In this document: positions 36,452 through 48,733 of the stretch, in pieces | Layout of the letters: each line of letters begins with the position of its first letter | Position numbering within the stretch: position 1 is the stretch's first letter | Assembly (NCBI RefSeq): GCF_019112545.1 | Contig: NW_025064899.1 | Location: 823,364-887,363 of the forward strand | From: Guyanagaster necrorhizus | Lineage: Eukaryota; Basidiomycota; Agaricomycetes; Agaricales; Physalacriaceae | Direction of reading: 5' to 3' | DNA length: 64,000 nt | Notes under the pieces: model-generated | Seen by the model: only the letters and a program-made list of their open reading frames with translations | The model's database searches: none | What the model was told of the DNA's origin: nothing | Translations under genes and position numbers: made by a program

Positions 36452-38641
36452 ATGGACGTCATTTGGGCTCTTGCTATAACGCTGTGTGTATACTACGTCG
36501 CTCGCTTTCTAGGACGCGCCCTCCGACGCAAGTATCTGCGAACACACACCTGCGTGCTCGATCTCGAAGGACTCGGTCTCAGACTTCCCAGTCAGAAAAT
36601 AAAGGGAACGGCTGTCATTTGCGGCGGGAGGTAAGTACTTTCACTAAATTTGATGGCGACGCGCCCCTCATCTCATGGTTATTACCTTGCTGTAGTGTGG
36701 GGGGTCTCCTCGCGGCGCGCGTGTGCCATGATCATTTTGACGAGGTCGTCATAGTAGAGCCAGAGTCGTGGTTGAACTCCGAAGATGCATGCCGTACAGA
36801 TATATGGAATCAAGAAAACAAACGCTCCCGCGTCCTGCAGTATGACACATTTCAAGGTTCGTTTAGTTGTTCGCCGACATCATCATCACTGACTGGGTGA
36901 CAAAACACCGCGATAGTGATACCCACGATGGGGTACCTGATTTTGTCCAAGTTGTTCCCCGACTTCGAGGAGGAATGTAAAGCCTCTGGTATCCAGCAAG
37001 TCCGGGCTTGTTCAGTTTTTGTAGTATTTAATTCAATGATCAATGGACAGAATCGGACCCCACGAGACACGTACGTACGTCTGGGGGAACGCACCACGGA
37101 GACCACACGCGGAGTATGGTGGCTCCCTTCCCAAGACTATGTATGCCAGCCGCGTCGGACTCGAAACCTGCCTTCGGCGTTTAGTCCTTGGTGGAAGATA
37201 TAAAAACATCCGTCAGATTATCGGTACTGTCACTGGTGTGTGTCGCAGCGCATCTGATCCTGGCTTCCTCGACGCAGTGACCGTGCGCACTCTCGAGGGA
37301 TCAAGTAGTATCAAAGCCGCTCTTGTTGTAGGTGAGGTCTGATATACGAATGGTCATGTATTTTTTTTTTGCTTAGATGAAGATGTTTAGACTGCACAGG
37401 GCCTGCGTCTGCAGGACTGAAATGGCTTCGACGGGAAGGGTATGGCTTCAAGGACTCGTACAACAGGAACCAGCTAGCACTAGATGAGCTAAAGATAGCG
37501 TACGACCAGAAGCTCCATTACACGACGCTCCAGTTCCGCATTCCGCCAGAGATGTCTAGGAGGCTTCCTGGCCTCCCAGTTCCGTTTGCTGAATGCGGTA
37601 TAATTTATTGCCTAGCTACAGACCCCACCAAAGAGAACCGGAGCCTTTATACTAATCGCGTGGATAAAAACATCAGTAAGGTATTCGTTGCTTTCACGAA
37701 TGCTTTGCTGACGCCTTTCAGTCCAGATTTGTTTTGGTGCTATGGGAGAGTGCGAGCTTCCGACTACTCTGGATGCAGCCAAAACATGTGCTCGAAGCCT
37801 CGTTACCGAGAAGCCGATTCCTCGGTCATTCTTCGAACTTCTCGATGCTTTGGATGAGGTGCAGGAAACCATGACGTGTAGCAAAGTCCATTTCAGTAAG
37901 CACTTTCTATGCATATCGGCGCCAATGCTAATAGGCACTACAAGCCGGATCCAGCTATATCCGATATGAGAAAGGTGTTAACTTGCCATCGAACTGGATT
38001 GCGCTTGGTGACAGTGTCATGAGGGTCAATCCAATCTATGGGTACGTCCACTCCGACTTGTTTCTCAGTCAGTTGTCTAAAGGTAATCACGGTTACAGAC
38101 ATGGATGCACAAAAGCCTTCTTCGGTGCTATTTGTATTAATGTCTTGCTGCAGAATTTGACCGAAATACATTCGGGATTTTCCAATCTTTTCTTCCGCAT
38201 GCAGGCTGATAAGATCATACCACTTTGGTAAGCCCTTTTCATAGTATGCTATTGTGCTTCTGAATCGCATGCGCGGTAGGATTGGAACAAAAGTGGGAGG
38301 CGCGTACAATAATCGGGTCATCTGGTCGCGGTTATTACTGATCCTTACTTTTGCCATTTAGATTACTTATATCCAACCACGATCCCCATTCCTGGCGAAA
38401 GCTTATCTCAAGATTCCTGGCTTCGGTGGTACCTAAAGAGGCTAACCATGCTGTCATTTACGGTAGGACTATCATCTTCGTCGTACTTTCTGAACAGCTT
38501 CTGATGTAATGACAGGACAATCAAGCAGGTTCAGCACTATGGCATGTCAGGACACTTCTTGCACCGCCGATAGACATTGTGCAACTTGGGCTGATATCCA
38601 AAGTGCTGTGGAATTCCTTCAAGGACACAATTTCATCCTAG
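36452..38641 (+). CDS. FAD-dependent monooxygenase, copy B (intact, two GC-AG introns)
   Basis: Eleven exons: 36,452-36,630; 36,696-36,856; 36,917-36,995; 37,051-37,331; 37,391-37,675; 37,722-37,895; 37,945-38,041; 38,099-38,227; 38,280-38,299; 38,362-38,462; 38,516-38,641. They sum to 1,632 nt, 543 aa. Ten of the eleven exon lengths are identical to copy A. Motifs: N-terminal membrane anchor, GTAVICGGSVGGLLAARV, VVIVEPESW, DCTGPASAG, IALGDSVMRVNPIYG, then GHGCTKAF. The C-terminal helix ends KVLWNSFKDTISS. Introns 3 (donor at 36,996, GCAAGT) and 9 (38,300, GCGCGT) begin with GC. The reaction is presumably hydroxylation or epoxidation; substrate unknown. It is convergent with copy D, 635 bp apart. 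Confidence 0.9.
38280..38299 (+). other. Conserved 20-nt microexon (copy B)
   Basis: GATTGGAACAAAAGTGGGAG is bounded by AG upstream and GC downstream. It joins W at the end of exon 8 to DY at the start of exon 10. Equivalent 20-nt exons occur at 20,302-20,321 (A), 39,612-39,631 (D) and 45,016-45,035 (E), and in the decayed copy near 18,640. Confidence 0.8.
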
Positions 38642-39276
38642 CGATCAGCTTACTCAAGTTTTAACCCCACCCTAAATCTGGGGGGTTGCAGCATGAATCT
38701 AAACATGATTTCAAATGGACGTGAAAGGGCATTTGTCCCGAAAATCGGCCCCTGATTAGATATGAGATACGGACGCCGGAGACGAACAGTTTGAGGACAT
38801 CCGAGCTCGGCAGATTAATGGGCAGAACTGAGGCCGGAATTTTACGTGAGGAGAGAACCGACGTGTAATCCTCTTCTCAGACTGAAGCCCATTCCATAAT
38901 AACGCAGTGCAACCATTCATACTACCTCTTATGACATATGTCATGCTATCCGAATGGCTATGGATCGACATACTTGTTGAGGATTTACTACTGTCTTCCG
39001 CAAATTTCTTCTGAACGAACACCCTCGGCCGTATGTACTTGTCCCCTCGTCAAACCGACATGGGACACAGGGAGAGCTATTCCATCATTTCTGATTGATT
39101 CACTGCGGTTACTACCTGCAATCAGTGCTTAGACGAGCATTGATGCCCTGTTGAAGCCAGCACTATTAAAGCAAGCAAGGTCACAAATCGGAAACCATTA
39201 TTAGAGACGTGCTTTTTCACGGACACAAAAGCTATGAGATTTAGATCAATCGCGGCGTCGGCAGATGCCTATAATT
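38642..39276. other. Convergent intergenic region between copies B and D
   Basis: Shared 3' flank of two converging genes. Short open frames at 38,756-39,022 (minus) and 38,938-39,132 (plus) have no recognisable content. Confidence 0.4.
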
Positions 39277-41468
39277 TTATTCTGTCCCAAACAAGCTCTT
39301 GAAGGTGGTCCAAAGGATCTTCAAGACGATTCGCGGGTGCATAGCATCGATTGGAGGCGCAAGGTGCATATTAATGTGCCATAGTATGGACCCCGCTTGC
39401 ACATCCTGCGGACAAAGGGTGTTAGATTTCTTCCGACGAGGTCAAGATGCGACCTCACATCAAACGAAAGCATGATGAGCTTCCTAGTGTACCATCGAGG
39501 GAACCAGCTGTCGGACAGCTTCTCTCCAGCGATAGGAACAGTGGTATGATATCCGTAATCTAGAAGCTCTGAATTAATTTGCATTTTCAGCTGGAGGCGA
39601 CACAACGCCTACCCCAAACCTTGTCTGCATCCCTGATGATGTCACTCAGCTCAACAAGCATACAATAGGAGAGCGGTGACCTACCAGAAAGGCGAGATCT
39701 TATTACCCTGCATCTCGAAGAATTCGGCCGAAAAGTCTCTCGGGATTCCAGCGGTGGCGTCACGCTTTTGCAACAAGGTGTTAAGGCATATCGCACCCAT
39801 CAGCGCCTTTACGACTCCTTGCCTACAATACAACGAAATGTTTGAACTCCAGTCCGGAAATTTGAAACGAATAGACTTGCCCAAACAGAGGGTTGACTTT
39901 CATGACACTGTCGCCAATAGCTATCCAATTCGGTGGTAGATTGACAGCCTTGTCGAACCTTATATAACTTGCCCCAGCTGAGCGGCGATCCGTAAGCTCG
40001 AGAAGTGTCTTAGTTTCGGAAAGACATTACGGAATGGAATTTGGCTGCAAGTCATGGTATCTTCGACCTCTTCCAGCATATCAAGGATCTGAAAAAGCGA
40101 CGGCGGCATAGGGTCTCGAGTGACGATCGACTGTGCATATTTTTTGATCTCTTCAACTGTACGGGGAAGCTCGTCTGCGCCAAAAACGGCACAGCAAATT
40201 TGAACTGGAATGGTAACATAAACCGCTCGGCGTGATCGAATCAATGATTATAAGAAGAACCATACCAAAGTTTCCTTCAATACGCTGAAGCGATATACCG
40301 CGGCAGTCCAACGCAGGGTCGGCAATGCAAACATAGATAAGGCCACATTTTTTGAAAGATGTCGGAAGGCCGGGAAACCTTTCGCCCAGTTCAGGCGGGA
40401 CGCGAAACTTGATCGTCGAATAAATGATTTTCTGGTCGTATGCAATTTTCAGTTCGTCCAAAGGGAGTTTTCCACTAGGGTAAGTCTCTGACTGTCCATA
40501 CCCCTCGCGTCGCAGCCATTTCATACCCGCCGATGCCGAACCGGTACAATCTAAGCTCTGGGCAGTCAGTCATCTGTCCACTACGAACTGACTTGTTAAC
40601 AAACCAACAACCAGAGCAGCATTGATTTCTCGTGTGCCTGAGGTGGTACGGATTGTCACACGATCTAGATATTCAGGGTTGGATGCGTTACGAGAGACAC
40701 CGGTGACCGTGCCAATAACTTGGCGAATATTCTTGTAACGACCGCCGAGGACCAAACGGCGCAGAAGCGTTTCGAAACCAGGACGACTAGCAAATACTGT
40801 GTCGGGAAGGACGCCATTATACTGATCATAAGGTTTCTTCGACCAACGTCCCCACGTCGAGACCGGATAATCAGCAGATCCAACACTAGAGAACGACTTA
40901 TCAAGCTCCGAAAACCAACGCATTAAACACGTAGATACCGTATATCTGACGCCTCGCATTCTCCTGCAAAGCCTGTAAATAGATTACATAGTGCCATAAA
41001 GGCGAGTCGTTGTAGGGGTCCTGGTAACTTATTCAGTAAATATGGATACTGGAATGACGGTAGACGCACCATGAAAAGACTCGTATTGCATGATGCGGGT
41101 ACGGGTATTTTCCTGATTCCACACATCCTGGCGCTTTGCATCCGGCCGGTCCGCCCATACTTCCGGTTCAACGATGACGACTTCATCGAAGTGATCATGG
41201 CAAACACGAGCAGTAAAGAGGCCCGCAAGACTGAATAATCATTGTCAATATTGCACCGAAGGTAAAGTATATAAATGTGGCACCTTCCACCACAAATAAC
41301 CGCTGTACCGTGGATCTTCTTATCCGTGCTCCTGGAAAATCCCAGCTGTTCGAGATCGGGTACGCAAGTCTGCTTTCTAAGGAGCCTGTATCTGAGATAT
41401 CGCCAAAGAAGTGACCCAGCGCAGTACAGAACCAACGCTACAGCGCTGGCAGTCGATAGTGAACCCAT
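39277..41468 (-). CDS. FAD-dependent monooxygenase, copy D (intact, one GC-AG intron)
   Basis: Eleven exons: 41,468-41,284; 41,230-41,070; 41,020-40,939; 40,885-40,605; 40,550-40,266; 40,204-40,031; 39,977-39,881; 39,822-39,685; 39,631-39,612; 39,559-39,459; 39,405-39,277. Total 1,653 nt, 550 aa. It starts MGSLSTASAVALVLYCAGSL, a hydrophobic anchor. FAD motifs are TAVICGGSLAGLFTARV and IAIGDSVMKVNPLFG; DCTGSASAG lies between them. Intron 7 (donor at 39,880) begins GCAAGT where the paralogs have GT. Exon 8 is 9 nt longer than in A and B. No lesion was found. Same family as A and B, but more divergent; substrate unknown. Copy F is a broken relative of this one. Confidence 0.9.
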
Positions 41469-43162
41469 GTTGGCACGAAGAGGAACGAAAGTGCTTGATG
41501 TCACAAGGAAATGAAGCAATCATTCTCTCCGTCGAACATGGATATCATGTAAATGATTTGGGAATGAAGCCGAAGCAGAGTCGTTCCCCGAATAGCAATC
41601 ATCGATCGCAAATAAGGCGTGTAAGAGCCACGTTTGTTCCGCACAGTGCGGTATCTAAGATCGATTTCTGATTTACTGAAGGCTTGAAGGACGGGATTGG
41701 ATTGGCAGTAAAGGAGCATAAATCGTAATCGTCCAGAATCGTCAAAGAGACTGGAATACGGCGACAAAAGTCTCAGGAATGGGGCAGGGTGTCACGATGG
41801 TTGGTGAAATAAAGTCTGAGAAACAGCTCTACGAAGACGGGGGCCTAAGACTGGGGCGTGATGGCAACAGAGTCACATATAAACTGTGACAGATCATAAT
41901 GGCAGTGCCACACCGGGGATTTTTCTCTGGTACGCCGCAAAATATTTCCCTACTCAATAATTCCCGTGACCTCGGGCCTCGGGGACGGACAATAACTCGG
42001 TGACCACGATCCCTCCATAAAAGACCTAGTACTAACGTAGCAGGAATGCTTAGCGGGATTGATAATGGCGATTTCTACCCATCTTGATTCCTTTGCTCTG
42101 CCTATGCACTTCCCTCAATGCTGTACCACCCTGCACGACGAGGTCTGACCATATGCTACATCTGGACACCTGATGGAAAAAATGTGTCTATAAGGTCGAG
42201 GTGCTACCGCTCTCAGGTGCGGACCGAAAGAGGTCGCTCGTTGCTGAAGTTCCGTCCGTTATCCCTTCTTCTAATAGGTTGCACAGATCACGACGCAACG
42301 TTATCCCAGACTAGACGCTAACAGAGGTAGCCTCGCCACCAGCATTCTGGTGGCAAGGGTGATGGCTAGAAGCTGGCATGACAAGAGCATCGTCTTGAAG
42401 TACGATCCTGGACCTCCAGATGATGTTGTCAGGCTGTCTATTCCGACCGGTCATAAAGGATCTTTCAAGTTATTGTTTCCCGCCGTCTGAAGTATAACGG
42501 GATGTGCTATGGGTGCCCCGTAAGGATACACAAATTCGACTCTGTCTCGTGCTTCCTCGGCATCACACACAGATTTCTTGACGAGGCACTCAGCGGACAT
42601 ACCTTGGACTTTCGTATTCGCACCTAATCTTGACTCGGCTTCAACGCTTTTGGACTGCGGCCATAGTCATAGAATCATTTTCTCTGTCTAATATGAAGGA
42701 AACACAAGTACACGTATCCACTATCGGTATTATCTGCAGGCTTCACCACCACGAAGCACTGCTTCGTCCATGAGGATGAGTTACCTGTTCCGTCTGACTC
42801 AGTGCCAATTCTTGGCAGATGCTGATTCATGAGAGACATCGGTGCGGTTGTCTCATTCTCACCTTCACCTTCACCTCCATCCTGTATCCCTAGGTGGGAT
42901 GAGCTATGCTCTCTCATTGTCATTTTGCCTTAATCGTCACTCCCAGGCTTCGAGGCTTCGCCTCTGTACTCTATTGTTATTGTAATCATTCATCGTTGCC
43001 TGAGCAGTAAGTACATATTCAATTGCGTGATATTAGGCAGAGATCACTCTACATTCTCTGCAGACGCCACAAATTTTAGCAACGCGATCGATATCGCCCG
43101 TTCGTTGACCACAGGGTACTATTTAACCCTTCAGGGTAACATACAGATATCCTGGAACAATC
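41469..43162. other. Divergent intergenic region between copies D and E
   Basis: The two genes here point away from each other, so their promoters should lie here. A plus-strand frame near 42,360-42,480 (LKYDPGPPDDVVRLSI...) reads like coding sequence but I cannot place it in a family or extend it. No other gene is seen. Confidence 0.4.
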
Positions 43163-45367
43163 ATAAACATTCTATGGGCTCAGGCTGCTGCTATCCTATC
43201 AGGCATATACTGCGCCATGTTATTTCTTGAACGTGCTTTACGCCAAAGATTTCTCCTGAAGCAGACCTGTGTCCTAGATGTCGATACTCTCGGACGCCGA
43301 CTCCCTGACAAAAAAATCCAGGGCACAGCTGTTGTCTGTGGCGGAAGGTAGGTAGTCCTGCCAAAACCCTGCGATTCCCTCGTTCATGTGGTTTCCAGTA
43401 TTGCAGGCCTGACCGCCGCCTGTGTGTGTCATGATCATTTTGAAGATGTCATCATCGTCGAGCCAGAGGCGTGGCTGAGCTCTTCGGATGCCAAACGTAC
43501 CGACGCATGGAATCAAGAAAACAAGCGCACAAGAATTATGCAATACGAATCATTTCATTGTGAGTTCCATCCATCCTATCCTATCTTTCGACTCCAGACA
43601 TTATTTATCCGCCTACAGTATTACTTGCCATTGGATATATCTCCTTGGAAAGGTTGTTTCCCAACCTTGCAGACGAATGTAAATCGTCTTCCACCAGGTG
43701 AGTCCCAACTCCTTCATATCAAATTTTATCTAAAGTACCTGAGTAGAATAGGACCTAACTATCCGCACCTCCACATGTGGGGAAGCAAGGCTATGACGCC
43801 CTACAAAGAATACGGGGGTTGTCTAACCAAAACGCTCTACCTTGGTCGTTCAGGTCTTGAAACATTTCTTCGTCGTATCATTCTCAGTGGGGACTACAAG
43901 GACGTTCGACAAGTCATCGGAACAGTCGTTGGTGTCTCACGAGATGTGTCCAATCCTCACTTTATCGACAAGGTAACAGTCCGTTCTCCGGATGGAGACA
44001 TGACCGACATCGGTGCCTCTCTCGTCGTTGGTCGGACTAGATTTCGCTTTCATATCTGTTTCTTCTCTAATCTGTTCCACCACAGATTGTACCGGATCTG
44101 CGGCCGCTGGTCTGAAATTGGCTTCGAAGGGAGGGATATGGCATCAGCGATACATATGCAAAAAATCAATCACCCCTCGACAAACTGAAGATCTCCTATA
44201 ACCAGAAAGTTCTTTACTCAACGCTCCAATTGCATGTCAACCCCGAGCTAGGGAGGAAGCTACCCGGACTCCCTGTCCCGTATGATATATGTGGGGTGAT
44301 ATATATGTTTATCCCAGATGCAACCAAGGAGAAACGATGCATATTCAGTCAAAAGATTGACGGTGATTTCAGTTAAGACATTTTTCTGAAAGCGTTTTAA
44401 TACTAGGCTAATAATTGCACCCTCCAGTACAACTCTGTTTCAGCATTACCGGTTCAAACGACAATGAGCTACCAAAGACTCTGGAAGAAGCAAAAGCTTG
44501 GGCTCGAAGCCTCATTACTGAGGTTCCAATTCCAGAGGAGTGGTTTGCTATGTTGGATATGTTGGAGGAGGTACAGGATACTATGGTGTGCAGCCAAGTC
44601 CGTTTTGGTAGGGCTAGTTCTTCTCTCCTTGCCCGCAAGCTTTTCTAACATGGTCCGTCCCTAATAGCGCCATCAACTTGGATTAAATATGAGAAGGGAG
44701 TCAACCTACCATCGAATTGGATCGCTTCTGGAGACAGCGTAATGAGAGTCAATCCTAATTTTGGGTGCGTACATTCGGCAGCCAGCTCTTGCTCAGATCT
44801 GACTGATAACCGTTCTATAGACAAGGACTCTCAAAAGCAATCCATGGTGCTATCTGTCTGAATAAGCTAATGCAAACCGTCCCCGTCTCGCTGCCCAAGG
44901 ATTTTTCCAAGAAGTATTTCCGGATACACGCGGATAAGATTGAACCACTTTGGTGCGTACCCGTTATTCTCTCTCAATGTTCAATTCGGAAATTGATCTA
45001 CGGCGTCACATTCAGGAATACAACGAAAGTATTCGGTATGTATCTATGCATCCTGTCGATTTGATCCAAATATCCTCTCTTTGATTCTAGATTATGCGTT
45101 CGCAACTACGGTGCCAGTTCCAGGGGAGACCCTCTCTGAAGGTGCCTGGCTTCGTTGGTATATGAAGAAGCTAACAGACCTCTCTTTCACTGTGAGTTCG
45201 AAAATGAACCATAGCGCCCTCCCCATGTTTGACATGTTGGATAGGATGCCCAGGCAGGCTCAGCATTGTGGCACTTTCGAGTGCTCCTCGCACCGCCAAT
45301 CTATCTCTTTCAATTGAGCCTCATGTTCAAAGTAATGTGGAACTTGATTAGAGCCCCGCGTAGGTAG
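43163..45367 (+). pseudogene. FAD-dependent monooxygenase, copy E (recent pseudogene)
   Basis: All eleven exons are present: 43,163-43,347; 43,399-43,559; 43,619-43,697; 43,747-44,030; 44,086-44,371; 44,428-44,607; 44,668-44,764; 44,821-44,952; 45,016-45,035; 45,091-45,191; 45,245-45,367, with good GT-AG borders. Two lesions are visible. At the position of the start codon the sequence is ATA (43,163-43,165); exon 1 measured from there is 185 nt, exactly as in copy D. Exon 5 is 286 nt where A, B and D have 285: an extra T at 44,118/44,119 (GAAATTGG for GAAATGG) shifts the frame and leads to a stop. An in-frame ATG at 43,217 would lose half the membrane anchor. FAD motifs are otherwise kept, although GDS is preceded by ASG. 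Confidence 0.88.
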
Positions 45368-45404
45368 GGATCGAGTTGTCCTTGATGAAGAAACTTGAGG
45401 ATGA

Positions 45405-46035
45405 ATCACTGTGTCGGGAAGCGTCCCATGGCACTGATTATACGGTTTCTTTGGCCATCGTCCCCACATCGAACTCGGGTAATCAGAAGATCCAACACTT
45501 GCAAAAAAGAAATGCTGAATATCAGGCGCTTACTGTACATCTGACGCTTCGCATTCTTTTACAGGGTCAGGGAAAAGGTTACATAAAGCCATGAAAGCAA
45601 ATGATTAAAGGGCCTTCCCTGATCTCAGCTAGTCAGTCCCTTGAAGTGGTTTAAACAACTCTGAGACAACCTTGTAAGGACCTGTACTGCCTGATACGAG
45701 AGCGAGGCTTCGCTTGATTCCATGCATCCTGGCGCTTAGCATTCGGATCATCCGCCCATGCTTCCGGCTCAACGATGACGACCTCGTCGAAGTGATCGTG
45801 GCATACCCTAGTAGCAAACAGACTGGAAAAACTTTCAGACTCTTCGTCAGTATTGTGTGGTCAGTGGTGGAAAGAGTCAGGCTCACCTTCCGCCACAAAT
45901 GAGATCCAGTCCACGAGTCTGCTTTCGTAGCAATCTATGCCTGAGAATCCGCCAGAGCAACGATTCAGCGCAGTATACAGCAAACCCGGCGATGAGCAGA
46001 ATCGCGAGTAGAGCCGTGATGGCTACGACGAGAAA
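45405..46035 (-). pseudogene. FAD-dependent monooxygenase, fragment F (5' half)
   Basis: On the minus strand, exons 1-4 of a D-like copy are recognisable. They include a hydrophobic anchor with LLWRILRHRLLRKQT near 45,940, CHDHFDEVVIVEPEAW near 45,790, and WGRWPKKPYNQCHGTLPDTV near 45,440. Most of exon 1 after the anchor is deleted, exon 2 has lost several bases after its acceptor, and everything beyond the start of exon 4 is missing. The truncation abuts the 3' flank of copy E at about 45,405. Confidence 0.85.
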
Positions 46036-48050
46036 GGAGGGACCTTGATATCAGCAATAAACCGTAGCGCTTATTTCCCTATTCCAGTCTTCATCCGTAC
46101 CAACTCGGTTAACATAGGCACCGGTGGGGCCAATCTCAGAATAGTAATCTTCCTGCTGTAGGCAAGCGCTGGAAATCTTAGCATCAATCACAAATCAATT
46201 AACTATAAAAGTGTGCCGTGCTCCCAAGAGTAACCTGCTACACCATTTCCTTCCATTGTGATGGTTGAATGTCCAGTGTTCTTGCAACGCCTCGCGCCTC
46301 CGATCGTGTCGCTCGACTGTTTTGTACAAAGACATCTGAGCGCTTTCCAAGATCCGATGGTCAGATGTATCTAGGTGGGCTCCCCACCTAGATACAAGAA
46401 CTATGGGTACTGACATGGTTACCATCTAGGACAGAAGCAATCGATGTTTCTTTCGATATACGCTTCATCATCCGTAAAAGTGCCGAAAGTCGGTCTTTTT
46501 TGTTTCGACGCTCCTCTCTGATCACACTTCAAGGGAGCAGCCGACGTATGAGAAATTTCAATGGCAACAAATGGTAGAATAAAAAGAACTAGTGCGTCCG
46601 ACTTATCACTATCAGCCCGATTACCACGCTTCAAGCATAGCTATTCCTGTGCTGCCCTTTCAGTATCCATTATCGAAACAGAGAAGACAAGGTATGCACC
46701 TTTGTGAACGATAACGTCATAATCAAGGGGATGTTGAAACCATGGTCGCCCTGCCATGAATGAGCATTTACTCCGAAGAATGTGCGTAAACACACTTTGG
46801 CCGAGGACCACGCGCAATGCGTGATTGCCAAGTTAACATGCGAGTGCTGCAGGTGAGATATGAGCATGAGCTGACTTTTCGAACAGGGAAATGAACAGTC
46901 GCCAAGATGAACTCGTTGATTCTCGCACATGCGTTGAGAAACTCCGTTGGTAATACGCTCGCAATGAATACCTAGAGCATAAACACGTACAAGTAGAAGT
47001 ACATGTAGCTGGAAAGATCTAGCATTCGCCATAAGATCCGCGAGTCCGAGGGATTTGGAGTGAGGGGCAGGTGCAAATCTGTCCTTGAATTATTTTATCG
47101 TGCTCAAAGTCGAAGCGTGGAAGGTCCATTGGGTTTTGATTAGTTCCTGCCTCGGCGGTGGCGCCCTTCACTTCCTTGGCGATGTCCTGGTCAAACTCAC
47201 GAGCACAACAAAGATCGAGTAGGAATGGAAGCCTACAGTGTAGAACTGGCGGACCCGGAGAATTAACACTCGTGTTTCTCTCCGCGCCAGGTCCCTATAC
47301 ACAGCAATTGTACTGAGTATGAGCACGTCTCGAAGATGCCATGCTGCTTCTAATGGGCTGAACAGAATGAGCCGATGTTGGACTGAAGAGCAGGTGAGAA
47401 AGCGGCCATACTGCAGACAATGGTCATCAACCAGTTTCTTTCTCCGTCCCACAAACATTACTGGCTAAAACATGGAAGCGATGAGATGTGTGATCTTCCG
47501 AGAAAGAGCCGGTAGCATACTGAGTTGAATAACCAAGGAATTCCCGTATCGGCCGAAGGGGTAGGGGAAGGGCTTGCTGACATCCGAGACAGACCGAGTC
47601 CTACAGGCTGCGCCTCAGCATGAATGATGGAGGCTCATGCGTCGATCACGAACCAGCTTACCCCAACCTTACGCTCAAACTTAGCCATTTTTGGGACCAT
47701 CGCGGAGAGTAGCATTAGACACGTCTTCATGTCTTCGTTCAACGTTTGTGCAAGATCACTTCGGCTCAACGAGGCACTGTCAAAATCGAGGGACGGCATA
47801 CGGGCCTGCTGACGTAGGAGAGGGCAAGTCAAGAAAATCACCATGTTGGGCGGACCGGCTCCTGAACGACTGCATTGCTCCTGATCTTCACCGTGCCAAG
47901 ACGGAAATGAAGAAGAAAGGCTCTGGTACGTGTAGAGATGCCGAACCCACGGGGAAAGATGCATTGATTAGAATAATGTTTGTGGAGATGATAGGCAGCG
48001 TTGCAACATTACCCTGCCGACAAGGAATTTGACTGAGAACGAACACGCAT
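46036..48050. other. Gene-poor stretch, unassigned
   Basis: Many short overlapping frames. A minus-strand stretch at about 47,080-47,220 (EFDQDIAKEVKG..., then DLPRFDFEHDKIIQ) and one at 46,670-47,032 look partly protein-like, but I cannot chain them into a gene or name a family. Confidence 0.3.
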
Positions 48051-48480
48051 CAGCAGGGTCGAAGATAGAGGCCGGCCCTCACGAACAAAGCTTTATCGTA
48101 GCCGGTGACCGGATACAACTATTCATTGGGAGCCTCTCTACCGCGAGCATGTGCGGGCCTTTTAGCAACATAATGGCGAAATTGGGATATATTGGAGGCG
48201 TGGTACTGTGCTGCACCGTTGGGAAGCACAAGAGTAGAGCCTTTATCTTGTGAACAGTTGAACTCGAAACCTCCACCACCATCTAGACGGAATCTGCATT
48301 GGACACTGTGCATTTAACCACTGAGTCAGATACAGGGAGAAGGAACGTACCTAGACGCTGCTGAACCAACTAGACTCATCTCCTTGAACACGTTGACATT
48401 GCTGATATCACATCCCTTCTTGGGCTTGGTCTTGGTCTGGTCAGTGATCACGCTGCGGCTCAAGACGCAGTAAGTTAACA
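48050..48480 (-). pseudogene. Fragment of an agaricomycete-type protein of unknown function
   Basis: On the minus strand, CDISNVNVFKEMSLVGSAA is followed after a probable intron by a C-x-FRLDGGGGFEFNCSQ block, then STLVLPNG, and one frame away by PVTGYDKALF. The order (GxFEF-C-S-Q-x-x-G, then VTGYDK) resembles a protein family common in Agaricomycetes with no assigned role. Frame breaks and missing ends suggest a fragment. The assignment rests on motif memory only. Confidence 0.35.
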
Positions 48481-48733
48481 AAATATGGTCTACGTCGTTG
48501 CACCATGACCTTCAGCGCAGCCTCCCAGGCGGTCATTATCCCAAAAAAACGGGTATAACTACCTTCAGGCGTCCATTATAAACTGCCTTGCACCCTTTTA
48601 TCTTTCAGACGTTGCATTCCTTTCATAAATGTCAGTGACGGCATATTATTACGGTATGAGTGAATTATCCGAACGGCTTCTGCGTCTATAACACAGCTGA
48701 AGCGGGGGAACCCCCAGATGCCTCAGCAACTCG

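Noticed and set aside
41984..42500. Plus-strand frames between copies D and E (LKYDPGPPDDVV...)
   Set aside because: They read like coding sequence for about 40 residues but have no extension, splice chain or family motif, so no gene is called.
43027..43230. Alternative first exon for monooxygenase copy E
   Set aside because: This ATG frame does not join the FAD domain; exon-length identity with copy D points to the lost ATG at 43,163.
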